Shown here in pieces: positions 27,136-35,734 of a DNA stretch of 64,000 nucleotides. Source of the stretch: Candidatus Thorarchaeota archaeon (GTDB lineage: Archaea > Asgardarchaeota > Thorarchaeia > Thorarchaeales > Thorarchaeaceae); the NCBI GenBank assembly GCA_004524445.1, contig SDNP01000008.1, positions 1 to 64,000 on the forward strand, in the 5' to 3' direction. A model generated the notes under the pieces. That model made no database searches, had not been told where the DNA came from, and was given only the letters and a program-made list of their open reading frames with translations. Position numbers and translations under genes: made by a program. The number at the start of each line of letters is the position of its first letter. Position 1 is the first letter of the stretch.

Positions 27136-28887
27136 CTACTGATAGTCGGCAGTGTCAAAAAGGTCTATGATTCGGAATTTCTCAACATCGACTAGTCCCT
27201 TATCAGTGATTTTGAGGTGGGGAATAACAGGCAAGGAAAGAAACGCCATTGCCATGAATGGCTCCTCAAGGCTGCAACCGATATGTGCTGCTTTCTCACG
27301 AAGTTCTATCAGTTTCTTACTGACCTCTTCAACCGGTTTGTCAGACATGAGTCCGGCTATGGGCAATGGTAACGATGAAAGAACTTTGCCATCTGCCACC
27401 ACAGAGAGACCTCCCTGCATTCTCACTATCTGAACAGCTGCCTCAATCATGTCGTGGTCATTGGTGCCGACAACCACAATGTTATGCGAGTCATGGGCAA
27501 TAGAGGATACCATAGCCCCCTCTTTCAACCCGAAGCCCTTGACGAAACCGATACCTCTTGGAATGGTAGCATTATGCCGTTCAATGATGGCAACCTTAGC
27601 AATGTCTTCATCCATATCAGGAATCGCAAAGCCGTCTTGCTCATGAACTTCTTCAACAAGGTGATCTGTTACAATTTGGTCAGGAATGTGACCAATCACA
27701 TTCATTTGTTCCCCTCTGGCCTTAATTTGCAAGTCTTCAGGTTCCAACCAATGTATATTTACAGATCTTCTTAATTGAGGTTGCTGCTCGACACCGAACT
27801 CTTGCACCAGCTCCCCATTCTTAGCCACGAGGGTTCCCTCTTTGAAGACCATTTCAACGCCTATGTTTTCAAGTGAGTCCAAGACTACCACATCTGCATG
27901 GAACCCAGGAGCCACTGCCCCAATATATTGCAGACCATAGTGTCTGGCAGTGGAATATGATGCAACTCTAATGGCTGAAATAGGGTCAACCCCAAGCTCA
28001 ATGGCCGTTCGAACCATACTATCGATATGCCCCTTGGATATCAAATCCAATGTATTTCTATCATCGGTCACAAAACTGCAAAACAAATCAGTGCTCGGCG
28101 TAATTAGGTCGGCTAATGAGGTCAAGTTCTTTGCAGTAGAGCCTTCACGGATATGAATGTGCATGCCTGCTGATAGCTTCTCTTTTGCCTCCTCTAGTGT
28201 GGTCGCTTCATGCTCGGATGTTATTCGTGCTGCTGCATACGCCATGAGGTCATTTCCTGATAGACCTGGCGCGTGACCATCAATTCGCTTGCCCATAGAT
28301 AATGCAATTTTGATTTTGGATAGAATCTCAGGGTCTCTGAAAATCACTCCTCTATAATTCATAGCTTCAGCAAGACCCAGAACATAGTCCTCTGTCATTA
28401 GAGGCTTGATATCGAGAAAATCAAGCGTGACACCATTTGTTTCCAGGTCCGTTGAGGGCACACATGAGGGTAGCATGATGTAGAAGTCAAGTGGGCCGCC
28501 TCTCATTGACTTTGACATATACATTATGCCTTCCATGCCAAGAACGTTTGCAATCTCATGTGGATCTGCAACAACTGCACTTGTGCCATGAGGGACAACC
28601 GCACGGGCATATTGAATAGGCATAACCAACGAAGACTCGACATGAACGTGCCCATCAATAAACGCTGGTGCGATGTACTTGCCTTCTAAATCATAGACTA
28701 TCTTTCCAACGTATTCGCCAACGCCAGCTACAAAACCTTGATGTATGGCGACATCTCCGGACTCTATCTCACCGTTGAATACATTCACTACTGATGCATT
28801 CTTCAGTACCAAATCTGCTCTTGTCCGGCCAGAGGCAACATCAATCATCTGGTCAACGGGATATTCTTTTGCTCGTCCAAGGAACAT
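27136..28887 (-). CDS. ade: Adenine deaminase
   Basis: This 583-residue amidohydrolase matches adenine deaminase in length and order: IAPAFIDGHVHVESSLVMP with the HxH metal ligands and the diagnostic VESS, VVADPHEIANVLG, RIDGHAPGLSG, SEHEAT, SFVTDDRNTLDL (Asp ligand), and the C-terminal domain with GTNDHDMIEAAVQIVRMQGG. It converts adenine to hypoxanthine and ammonia in purine salvage. It is convergent with the zinc-finger membrane gene and stands alone. Confidence 0.93.
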   Translation of the reverse strand: MFLGRAKEYPVDQMIDVASGRTRADLVLKNASVVNVFNGEIESGDVAIHQGFVAGVGEYVGKIVYDLEGKYIAPAFIDGHVHVESSLVMPIQYARAVVPHGTSAVVADPHEIANVLGMEGIMYMSKSMRGGPLDFYIMLPSCVPSTDLETNGVTLDFLDIKPLMTEDYVLGLAEAMNYRGVIFRDPEILSKIKIALSMGKRIDGHAPGLSGNDLMAYAAARITSEHEATTLEEAKEKLSAGMHIHIREGSTAKNLTSLADLITPSTDLFCSFVTDDRNTLDLISKGHIDSMVRTAIELGVDPISAIRVASYSTARHYGLQYIGAVAPGFHADVVVLDSLENIGVEMVFKEGTLVAKNGELVQEFGVEQQPQLRRSVNIHWLEPEDLQIKARGEQMNVIGHIPDQIVTDHLVEEVHEQDGFAIPDMDEDIAKVAIIERHNATIPRGIGFVKGFGLKEGAMVSSIAHDSHNIVVVGTNDHDMIEAAVQIVRMQGGLSVVADGKVLSSLPLPIAGLMSDKPVEEVSKKLIELREKAAHIGCSLEEPFMAMAFLSLPVIPHLKITDKGLVDVEKFRIIDLFDTADYQ

Positions 28888-29052
28888 GGCGAATCACTTG
28901 CCTCGTTTCCAGTACTCACAGTTTGAAAAGGATTTCCACATGAACATATACGTACAAACAATCATATGCAAGTGTTTTATTAGTCGAACTCTTCGCTTCT
29001 CAATTGGATAAATCTGCGATTTCATGCTAGATTAGAGAGGAGATGACACAAA

Positions 29053-29679
29053 ATGGTTGCTTCACTCAAATTACGAAAAGATGCAAAGAGCATTTCTCTC
29101 TTGGCGATTTTTTGCTCAATGGTTGTTTCATTGGAGGCGTTTCCGATCCTCGGGATTACCGATATCAAGGTACCCGGCTTGAATTTCACGCTTGATTGGA
29201 CTGGTATACCCATCGTTATCGTATTCATGAGTTTTGGTTTTGTATATTCCTTGATAGCAATCGCGATAATGTGGATATCAATTGCATTCCGGAATTTTCC
29301 AGGTGCTGCATTCAAAGGATTTGCAGAAATCTTCAGAATACTAGGTATTGCAGTTGGGTGGGTTCTTCTCAGAAATAGAGATGTTTCCCATGGAAAGAAA
29401 CTGGTGGTTTATGCAGCTATATCCTCTATCTTCTGTGCTGTCGGAATGTATGTGGTGAATATACTCCTGCTCCCCCTTTTCTATGGCATCCCATTAGAAA
29501 TAGCAGTTGCCACATCAGCCCTATACATGCCATGGAATGTTCTTCAGGCAATTGTGAATGTAATTGGGGGCGGAGCCTTCTATAAGATAATACCTGAGGA
29601 TTTGCGTATAGCTGCTGGATTCAAAGACTACGAGAACTTGCACTCATCAGAAATTGATCCATCCAATGCTGATTCATAA
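29053..29679 (+). CDS. ECF-transporter S component-like membrane protein (possibly riboflavin type)
   Basis: This 208-residue hydrophobic protein has six predicted TM helices, the size and pattern of ECF S components. LGITDIKVPGLNFTLDWTGI, VGMYVVNILLLPLFYG and ALYMPWNVLQAIVNVIGGG resemble RibU-family phrases (a PWN motif near the last helix). If correct it binds a vitamin, perhaps riboflavin, and needs a shared ECF T component and ATPases, which are not encoded in the window. It could instead be an unrelated six-TM protein. The upstream gap contains the divergent start of the adenine deaminase gene. Confidence 0.5.
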   Translation: MVASLKLRKDAKSISLLAIFCSMVVSLEAFPILGITDIKVPGLNFTLDWTGIPIVIVFMSFGFVYSLIAIAIMWISIAFRNFPGAAFKGFAEIFRILGIAVGWVLLRNRDVSHGKKLVVYAAISSIFCAVGMYVVNILLLPLFYGIPLEIAVATSALYMPWNVLQAIVNVIGGGAFYKIIPEDLRIAAGFKDYENLHSSEIDPSNADS

Positions 29680-29735
29680 TTCGCCATCCTATTGGTGTGT
29701 TTTACGCAATGCAACTGGAAAACGACTAAAATTGA

Positions 29736-30323
29736 CTAATTATCCATTAATGATATTTGTTCTTGAATAGTCTCGCTTTCCCAGACCCCTTCGTGGTACA
29801 TCCTGAAGTATCCTGTATCATCTATTATGACGATGGTGGGCGTGAATCGTATACTGAAATATGACGAAAAGACGCCATTAGTATCTAGCCCATGGTACCA
29901 AGCTAGTGAGCGGTCTTCTTTGTAGTCCGCCATTTGATCTGCTGTCGCACTAGTATCCACATTCAGTGAAACCACATGTATATTATCGCCCATGTCCTCC
30001 ATCAGAGTTTCAAATTCATCATTCTGCAGTTCGCATGCTGAGCAACCAAATGCCATGAGGTCGACCAGCAAAAATTTCCCTTCAAGCGATTCAAGTTCCA
30101 GTACTTCCCCGTCTGACATGATCAAGCCCCAGTTTGGCACTTCAAGCTCTTGGTCAATTAAGTCAACGTCAGTCTGGATGTCCGGACTACCACCTGAATT
30201 TCCACCGGTATTCTGGTCACTAGGTGAAAACGAGGCTAGCGAAAATCCAATCAATAGCCCAACAATTACGATTGCCGCGATTACACTTCCAATCATAATT
30301 TTCTCAGCATTCATTATCGCCAC
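29736..30323 (-). CDS. Membrane-anchored redoxin (TlpA/AhpC-TSA-like)
   Basis: This 195-residue protein has an N-terminal TM anchor (IMIGSVIAAIVIVGLLIGFS), a flexible Ser/Gly/Asn linker and an extracellular thioredoxin-fold domain. The active site is LMAFGCSACELQNDEF (CxxC as CSAC), followed by VVSLNVD and a cis-proline strand FTPTIVIIDDTGY. The acidic linker and anchor place it outside the membrane, where it may reduce or oxidise surface-protein disulfides. It is of the TlpA/ResA type rather than a peroxiredoxin because it keeps a CxxC pair. Confidence 0.82.
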   Translation of the reverse strand: MAIMNAEKIMIGSVIAAIVIVGLLIGFSLASFSPSDQNTGGNSGGSPDIQTDVDLIDQELEVPNWGLIMSDGEVLELESLEGKFLLVDLMAFGCSACELQNDEFETLMEDMGDNIHVVSLNVDTSATADQMADYKEDRSLAWYHGLDTNGVFSSYFSIRFTPTIVIIDDTGYFRMYHEGVWESETIQEQISLMDN

Positions 30324-30390
30324 TCACACCTGTGCAAGGTTTTTGCACAATCGGATATAAAGTAATTGATTTGTCACAGTATTCGTAGCG

Positions 30391-31065
30391 TCATTCGGAT
30401 GTACCAATATTCCCGAAATAGTGCTGATGATATTTTGAATTTGGCATACTAATCGTTTCGTCAGGCAGGGTGGAAATCTCTTTTCCCCACGGAGCCGATA
30501 GAAAAGTGATAGAGTGAGGCCGCGTGTTTCTATCAATATTAACATAGCCGTTCTTCATCAGTCCCTTTACATGCTTCCGAGTCTTACCAATTGATACTCC
30601 TGACTCCTCAGATACTTCTTTGTATGTTGTGTTTCCTAGAGCCCGGATTACTTCCAATATCCTGAACTGGGGCATAGAAAAGATGGCATCTCGTAGAAGA
30701 AGATTCTCTCTGAGAACTGCATTTTCATCCTGATGCATGTAGGTAGACAGTGTTGACCTCAAGCCGTTTATCTCTTCAAGGAGAGACGCCCGTTCTGCCT
30801 CAAATCGGCCAAATGCACCTGATGATGAATGAACGAGTTCGGTGCTGAGGTCATTAGCCAATCCGTCTAGGGCTTCTTTCGCTGCCATATGAGATTCATT
30901 GATAATCCCTGTCATATCCGAAACATCAAACCATTGTCCCTCAATTAGCTGATCCAGTCGGGAGAAGTAGGTATCGAGTCTAGAAACCCAAATGTCACGA
31001 ACTTCTTGAAAAACTCCAGCCATCTTGAGTGTCAACTTTGCCGCTGTTTCATCTGGACTTCCCAT
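30391..31065 (-). CDS. Coiled-coil plus winged-helix transcription regulator
   Basis: This protein of about 224 residues has a helical/coiled-coil N-terminal two-thirds (FGRFEAERASLLEEINGLRS) followed by a winged helix-turn-helix: MPQFRILEVIRALGNTTYKE, VSEESGVSIGKTRKHVKGLM and a wing NGYVNIDRNTRPHSI. The layout suggests a dimeric DNA-binding regulator whose ligand, if any, is unknown. I place the start at 31065 (MGSPDE); the ten extra residues of the track ORF look non-coding. It lies 67 bp upstream of the redoxin gene on the same strand and may control it. Confidence 0.65.
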   Translation of the reverse strand: MGSPDETAAKLTLKMAGVFQEVRDIWVSRLDTYFSRLDQLIEGQWFDVSDMTGIINESHMAAKEALDGLANDLSTELVHSSSGAFGRFEAERASLLEEINGLRSTLSTYMHQDENAVLRENLLLRDAIFSMPQFRILEVIRALGNTTYKEVSEESGVSIGKTRKHVKGLMKNGYVNIDRNTRPHSITFLSAPWGKEISTLPDETISMPNSKYHQHYFGNIGTSE

Positions 31066-31155
31066 TAAAACCACATGATACCAAACTACACACAAAAGAT
31101 TAGAGCTAGTGTTGCCCGCGTATGACTAACTATCATGGAAAGAAGGTGAAATTTT

Positions 31156-31162
31156 TTTATCA
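31156..31162 (+). promoter_or_regulatory. TATA-like TTTATCA box of the Eis-type gene
   Basis: TTTATCA lies inside a T-run about 50 bp before the acetyltransferase start. The same heptamer recurs upstream of four other plus-strand genes in the window (near 34858, 38661, 43340 and 47307), which supports a TATA-box role. Confidence 0.5.
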
Positions 31163-31205
31163 CATATGCCTATGTTTTTGAGTGACAGCATATTCTTGCT
31201 GATTC

Positions 31206-32378
31206 ATGTCCCCGATTCGAGAAGCTCGCAACGAAGACAGAGAAGAAATCTATAAACTCTTCTGGAAATCGTTCAATGTCTTGGGCGAAGTAGAAGAGGT
31301 ACCGTATTGGAATACGCCAGACAAGAAGAACTGGTCGTATGTCGCAGTCGAGGATGAGAAACCTGTAGCAACTGCATCATTCTCACATTTTGATAATTCT
31401 ATTCGAGGTGTTGAACTGCCAATCGCGGGAGTTTGGGGAGTGGCTACTGTGCCGCAATACAGGTATCAGGGGTTAGCACGTAAATTGATGAATGCTGCAT
31501 TTCAGCGAATGAAAAATGAAGAGATTGTATTCTCTATTCTTGACCCATTCTACATTCCATTCTATGAGAAATTTGGATATGCTCAAGCTGAGGTATTTAG
31601 AAGACATCTGATGACTAGGGAATCACTAAGATTGGCACATGCAAACGAGAACATCACATTCCATCAAATCAAAGAAAATGAGGACATCACAGATTTAATG
31701 ACGGTTCAGCAGTCAATGGGCCGGTACGGCTCAAGAATATTTCATCCAAAGCGGTGGCTTCAGACATATACCAAGAAGAACCATCTCTATGCCATTAAGG
31801 ATATGAATGAAACCGTTGCAATGATACGATTTTCATTTAGTAAGTTACAGAACGGCAAGAGGAAACTGACTGCGGATACAATTGGCTACACTCACGAGAA
31901 ATACATCCTTTCATTGATGAATCTAATTTACAAATACGGAACAAATGCTAATCAAATTGAGATTATCAGTGATCCTTCATTCCCAATCAGGAACTTCGTT
32001 GTTGATGATGATGATTTAGGCTCCACCATAGAAGGAAGAATGATGATTCGATTGATTGATTTCGAAAAGTATTGTGGCCGCATTGAAGTGCCCAAAGATG
32101 CTACTGAGAGCGTCGTGATCAAGCTCATAGATGGAAATTGTCCGTGGAACACCGGTGTCCACAAGATAACCCCTTCACGGGGCAAGCTTGAAGTTGAACA
32201 TGTTGATGAAACTCCGGATATAGTTCTTAGCGATTTTGAATTATCGAAGGTAGTTTCAGGATTAAATTCCGTGAGCCAGTTGCATTCTTTGCAGGAGATA
32301 TCTTGTTCTGAAGAAGTAGCTCAAAACCTTGAATCTATATTCCCTCTCGAACCACTGTTTTCCTATCCTCGTTTCTAG
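31206..32378 (+). CDS. Eis-type GNAT acetyltransferase with SCP2-like C-terminal domain
   Basis: This 390-residue protein follows the Eis/DUF4081 layout. The N-terminal GNAT domain (residues 1-140) has the acetyl-CoA loop VATVPQYRYQGLARKLM and the FSILDPFYIPFYEKFGY phrase typical of Eis. A second degenerate GNAT-like section follows, and the C-terminal hundred residues resemble a sterol-carrier-protein-2 fold (PDIVLSDFELSKVVSG). Eis proteins acetylate lysines, polyamines or aminoglycosides; the substrate here is unknown. Its TAG stop and that of the convergent PH-domain gene share the same CTAG. Confidence 0.82.
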   Translation: MSPIREARNEDREEIYKLFWKSFNVLGEVEEVPYWNTPDKKNWSYVAVEDEKPVATASFSHFDNSIRGVELPIAGVWGVATVPQYRYQGLARKLMNAAFQRMKNEEIVFSILDPFYIPFYEKFGYAQAEVFRRHLMTRESLRLAHANENITFHQIKENEDITDLMTVQQSMGRYGSRIFHPKRWLQTYTKKNHLYAIKDMNETVAMIRFSFSKLQNGKRKLTADTIGYTHEKYILSLMNLIYKYGTNANQIEIISDPSFPIRNFVVDDDDLGSTIEGRMMIRLIDFEKYCGRIEVPKDATESVVIKLIDGNCPWNTGVHKITPSRGKLEVEHVDETPDIVLSDFELSKVVSGLNSVSQLHSLQEISCSEEVAQNLESIFPLEPLFSYPRF

Positions 32379-32920
32379 TATGGAGCAATTCGGGTTTTCT
32401 CAATATGATTCCATGGGACAGGTTGCTCAATGGTCTCCTTGAATCTCAAAACAATCTCTCGAATTCCATAAGGGTTTTCGACAGCATCTAATGAGAGAGC
32501 TGGTTCACTCTCGCCTTCTGCATAGATTTCGATTTTTCCCTGGTCTGCTATTTCATCTTGGGCATCAGTTTGTACTTCGACTGAATCAATATCGTCATAA
32601 AATACTCTGCGAGTTGTCTTGCTTAGATAGCCAGTCCTCATTCTCACGTTCCAGTCTGTCAAAATATATAATGTACTTCTCCTCTTTAGTTCCGTCCAGA
32701 TCATCACTACAGAACCGAACAGAATTGCACCCAGTCCAAAAGTCCAAGCGATGAAGCTATATGCAATAAATCCTGCAGAACTACCAATCATAAAGACTAA
32801 CCCAACAGTGATGAAAATAGCCCCAGATATGTAGTTGAATAGCGAGGAAATCCTTTTCGGGCGAAAAGTAATGATTAGCTTTTCTCTTTGAATAGATTCA
32901 GGCTTTTCTACACCGCTCAT
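32375..32920 (-). CDS. Membrane protein with bacterial PH-like (bPH2/YdbS) domain
   Basis: This 181-residue protein has two adjacent TM helices (about residues 30-75, GAIFITVGLVFMIGSSAGFI) and then a bPH2-like domain: STLYILTDWNVRMRTGYLSK, RRVFYDDIDSVEV, as in the YdbS/DUF304 family. Such proteins lie on the inner face of the membrane; their ligand is unknown. It overlaps the convergent acetyltransferase gene by 4 bp. Confidence 0.75.
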   Translation of the reverse strand: MSGVEKPESIQREKLIITFRPKRISSLFNYISGAIFITVGLVFMIGSSAGFIAYSFIAWTFGLGAILFGSVVMIWTELKRRSTLYILTDWNVRMRTGYLSKTTRRVFYDDIDSVEVQTDAQDEIADQGKIEIYAEGESEPALSLDAVENPYGIREIVLRFKETIEQPVPWNHIEKTRIAPY

Positions 32921-33003
32921 ATGTCACACATCATTGATTCAAATTATATTCCGTTCAGGACTTAATTGTCTATTTCATAAGCAAAACCATTGTGGCACAT
33001 CAT

Positions 33004-33399
33004 CTATTCTGATGGATAAATCTTCCAGAGAGTATCACATGCGTTCACAACATGCCCGATTAGTATCTTGATTTCTTCAGCAGTTATGTCGGTATCGTTC
33101 GTTTCTGCTAGAACAATAATATCGTCTTCTTCATCAATAGCGAACTTTACGCCATTGGCTTTCCAAGACTCTCTCAGCATATCAACTGCTAATTTTCCTC
33201 TATCATCCTCATCTACCTGATAGAAGTTTGTGAAGGGTGCAACTATATAGACCCATGATTCATCGGCATTCGCAACCACCTTTATTTTCAAGTCTTGAAA
33301 GTGGTCGGTTCGCCACCGCATAGTTAGGACGTTTTCATCATGTGTGTACTTTATGTCGATTTCATCAAGAAGACCGGAAATATGGTCAAGTACGCCCAT
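33004..33399 (-). CDS. YbjN-like small acidic protein
   Basis: This protein of about 131 residues is soluble, alpha/beta and acidic, with no catalytic motif. The order helix (ISGLLDEIDI), strands (VLTMRWRTDHFQDLKIKVVA), helix (AVDMLRESWKANGVKFAID) and final helix recalls the YbjN/type III secretion chaperone-like fold. The ATG at 33399 follows GGTGAT at short distance; the track start is a GTG nine bases upstream. Function unknown. Confidence 0.55.
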   Translation of the reverse strand: MGVLDHISGLLDEIDIKYTHDENVLTMRWRTDHFQDLKIKVVANADESWVYIVAPFTNFYQVDEDDRGKLAVDMLRESWKANGVKFAIDEEDDIIVLAETNDTDITAEEIKILIGHVVNACDTLWKIYPSE

Positions 33400-33561
33400 T
33401 ATCACCACTGTATCTAGCCCATTCTACCCGACATATTAAGATGTCTGTTACTCGGGAGGAATGTGAACCCGCTCAGCCTCGTGCCGTTTGCAAACAGTCA
33501 TTCCATTTAGAATTCAAGTATCATAAGCTTCATTACGTGTTCATCATTCGATGCATCAACC

Positions 33562-34371
33562 ATGAAGCTGGCAGTAGTTGGAAAAGGTGGCGTTGGAAAG
33601 ACAACTGTGGCTGGAACACTTGCTAGATTGATAGGTCGCGATGGGAATAGTGTTCTCGCTGTTGATGCAGATCCTAACTATAATCTCTGGTCCGCTATTG
33701 GCATACAACAGAGCCGTGCTTCGAAAATTGTACCACTACTAAATGACGAAAATTTGGTACACGATAGAACTCGTAGTAAGATTGTAAGAGTCCTAGGCGA
33801 CTACTTTGCTTTGAATCCACGGGTAGATGACATTGCTGACAAATTCGCAGTTGACGGACCAGACAATGTCAGACTACTTGTTGCTGGAACTGTTACCATG
33901 GGTGATTCGGGATGCATGTGTCCCTCTGCAGCACTCCTTAAATCCCTAATTCAGCACCTTGCTCTCCAAGAAAATGAAACTCTCATTATGGACATGGATG
34001 CAGGAATTGAGAATATGGGTAGAGGAACCACAAAAGGAATGGATGCGCTGTTGATTGTGGTAGAACCAGGGAAACGATCCCTAGAAACCCTTGGTAGGAT
34101 AAAGAAGCTAGCCGCAGACATTGGGACCGATAGAGTATTTGCCGTTGCCAATAGAGTAGACGGAGAGTCTGATAGAAAAATCATTGAAGAATACGCATCC
34201 GAACATGGAGTCAAGATTCTTGCATATATCCCGGTTGATCGAAAACTCAAGCTTGCCGATCTAAAGGGAATAGCCCCGCTGGATATGATGGAAACCGGCC
34301 CTGCAATTGAGGAACTAAAAGGCCTCAAGAAGAAACTAGACTCCGTACTCAATGATGACAATTTAAACTAG
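33562..34371 (+). CDS. cooC: CooC-type MinD/ParA-family ATPase (nickel-enzyme maturation)
   Basis: This 269-residue ATPase has the deviant Walker A AVVGKGGVGKTTVAG, a switch region with LAVDADPNYNLWSAIGI and LIMDMDAGIENMGRGT as Walker B. The CMC pair in GDSGCMCPSAALLKSLI matches the CxC metal site at the dimer interface of CooC, which inserts nickel into the C-cluster of carbon monoxide dehydrogenase. No CODH/ACS gene is in the window, so the client is elsewhere. It has no close neighbour on its strand. Confidence 0.85.
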   Translation: MKLAVVGKGGVGKTTVAGTLARLIGRDGNSVLAVDADPNYNLWSAIGIQQSRASKIVPLLNDENLVHDRTRSKIVRVLGDYFALNPRVDDIADKFAVDGPDNVRLLVAGTVTMGDSGCMCPSAALLKSLIQHLALQENETLIMDMDAGIENMGRGTTKGMDALLIVVEPGKRSLETLGRIKKLAADIGTDRVFAVANRVDGESDRKIIEEYASEHGVKILAYIPVDRKLKLADLKGIAPLDMMETGPAIEELKGLKKKLDSVLNDDNLN

Positions 34372-34493
34372 CATCCCTCAGCCAGCGATTCCGGTCCCAA
34401 AACAAGACGACAAGTATCAATCCTCGCGGGATGGCTTCAGTATTGATGGCGGATCCCAATGAATGCCTTATTCATCATGATTGAGGTTAATTA

Positions 34494-34733
34494 CTACTTC
34501 TTGCGTTTCAGGAACCACACTAGCTTATCATCTTCTTCTCGCAATTCAAGGATTTCATTGCCTGTGCGGTCAGCCCAAGCTGGAAAATCTTTCTTTGTTC
34601 CGATATCTGTCGCAATTACCTTGAGAATTTCTCCAACTTCTATTTCCTTCATTTCTTTCTTTGTCTTTAAAACCGGCATAGGGCATCGCAACCCACTGGC
34701 GTCAAACTCCCTAGCAACTTGATGTTCAGTCAT
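34494..34733 (-). CDS. tusA: TusA/SirA-family sulfur carrier
   Basis: This 79-residue protein matches TusA throughout: FDASGLRCPMPVLKTKKEM with the persulfide Cys in the CPxP motif, VIATDIGTKKDFPAWADRTG and the final strand LVWFLKRK. TusA-like proteins relay sulfur from cysteine desulfurase to tRNA, molybdenum cofactor or dissimilatory partners. It is divergent from a small membrane protein + DsrE-like pair; these three make a compact sulfur-relay locus like those next to DsrE genes in archaea. Its partner could also be the AOR cofactor pathway. Confidence 0.92.
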   Translation of the reverse strand: MTEHQVAREFDASGLRCPMPVLKTKKEMKEIEVGEILKVIATDIGTKKDFPAWADRTGNEILELREEDDKLVWFLKRKK

Positions 34734-34857
34734 AGGTTATCAACTAGTACCAAAATGAATCTCGTTTCCATTTTTATGAGTTTTCATTTACCTATTCGTG
34801 CATGATTATGAATTGTTATTACAATATGAAACTCCTGGCATTTGTCTTTGCGACACA

Positions 34858-34864
34858 TTTATCA
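34858..34864 (+). promoter_or_regulatory. TATA-like TTTATCA box before the membrane protein + DsrE operon
   Basis: TTTATCA lies 47 bp upstream of the ATG at 34905 and matches the heptamer found ahead of other genes here. It would drive the small membrane protein and DsrE-like genes. Confidence 0.5.
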
Positions 34865-34904
34865 ATGCCATTGTCTATAGTTAACCTAAGTTTCGGTGAG
34901 TGAT

Positions 34905-35303
34905 ATGGCGGTATACCAGCTACTTCTCTTCGTACTCTTTGCACTGAATATCAGCAGTATGTTTTCAGGATTCTTGCTTGCGAGACGAATGGGTATGTAT
35001 CTTATGACACAGGTAATGATGTTGATGTTAGCAATGTTTGCTGGACTGGTTGGACTGGCATTTGGTATACTTCTGTACCCTGCAGTACCAGTATTGTTTG
35101 ACCTATTACATCTTATAGTATTGATTGACTTTGTGCTAGTTTTCCTGGCAGCTCTGATGGAATTCATCCAGGTCCTGCCAATTCTGATGAAAACTATGCA
35201 AGGGGCTCCAATACACAGTTCACACATCACTAATCTTCTGCTGACAATGTTCTTAGCTCTAGCCATGGTTATCTATTATGTAGATATTGCAACGATAATG
35301 TGA
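34905..35303 (+). CDS. Small four-TM membrane protein in the sulfur-relay locus
   Basis: This 132-residue hydrophobic protein has about four TM helices (LLLFVLFALNISSMFSGFLL; YLMTQVMMLMLAMFAGLVGL; VLFDLLHLIVLIDFVLVFL; LLLTMFLALAMVIYYVDI). There are no obvious catalytic residues and no cysteines. The ATG at 34905 has GGTGA just upstream; the track start is a GTG nine bases earlier. The DsrE-like gene follows after 14 bp. The position between TusA and DsrE genes suggests a membrane anchor or transport role in sulfur relay, which is inference. Confidence 0.6.
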   Translation: MAVYQLLLFVLFALNISSMFSGFLLARRMGMYLMTQVMMLMLAMFAGLVGLAFGILLYPAVPVLFDLLHLIVLIDFVLVFLAALMEFIQVLPILMKTMQGAPIHSSHITNLLLTMFLALAMVIYYVDIATIM

Positions 35304-35317
35304 GGAGATGAAAAATA

Positions 35318-35698
35318 ATGGAAACAAGCAATAACAACTCGAGCATATATATAATCGCACAATGGGGTCCTGAGGCTGCTGAACGCTGTTATGCACCGTT
35401 CGTCACGGGAACAACAGCTCAGGCTCAAGAAGTCGAAGCGAAAATCTTCTTGATGATGGATGCAGTTTGGCTCGTAAAAAAAGGCATTGCTGAGAAAGTC
35501 ACAGCGCCTGGATTTCCACCGTTGCCCGATCTGATAGATACATTTCTTGAGGAAGGAGGCAAAATTGAGGTTTGCTCAAATTCGGCTCAATTCAGGGGAC
35601 TTACATCGGACCAGTTCCGCGATGACAGAATCACCATCGCTGGCGCAGCTACTATGGTCGATGATACTCTGAATTACGATCGTACGATGTACTTCTAG
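35318..35698 (+). CDS. DsrE-family sulfur-relay protein
   Basis: This 126-residue protein has the DsrE/DsrF-like fold pattern: IYIIAQWGPEAAERCYAPFV, ALG-like helix AQEVEAKIFLMMDAVWLV, a G...LPDLIDTFLEEGGKIEVC strand-helix and a final Cys (EVCSNSAQFRGL), where DsrE places its persulfide-carrying cysteine. It probably exchanges sulfur with the TusA protein encoded divergently. A perfect hairpin follows the stop by one base. Confidence 0.82.
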   Translation: METSNNNSSIYIIAQWGPEAAERCYAPFVTGTTAQAQEVEAKIFLMMDAVWLVKKGIAEKVTAPGFPPLPDLIDTFLEEGGKIEVCSNSAQFRGLTSDQFRDDRITIAGAATMVDDTLNYDRTMYF

Positions 35699-35699
35699 T

Positions 35700-35718
35700 A
35701 AGGAGGGGTTCCCTCCTT
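35700..35718. terminator. Perfect hairpin between DsrE and the LLM oxidoreductase
   Basis: An 8-bp perfect stem (AAGGAGGG, loop GTT, CCCTCCTT) starts two bases after the DsrE stop codon and lies between convergent genes. The following sequence has only a short T-run (GTTTTGGG), so it may act as a 3'-end stabiliser as well as a terminator. Confidence 0.6.
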
Positions 35719-35734
35719 CTTGGAGTTTTGGGAG

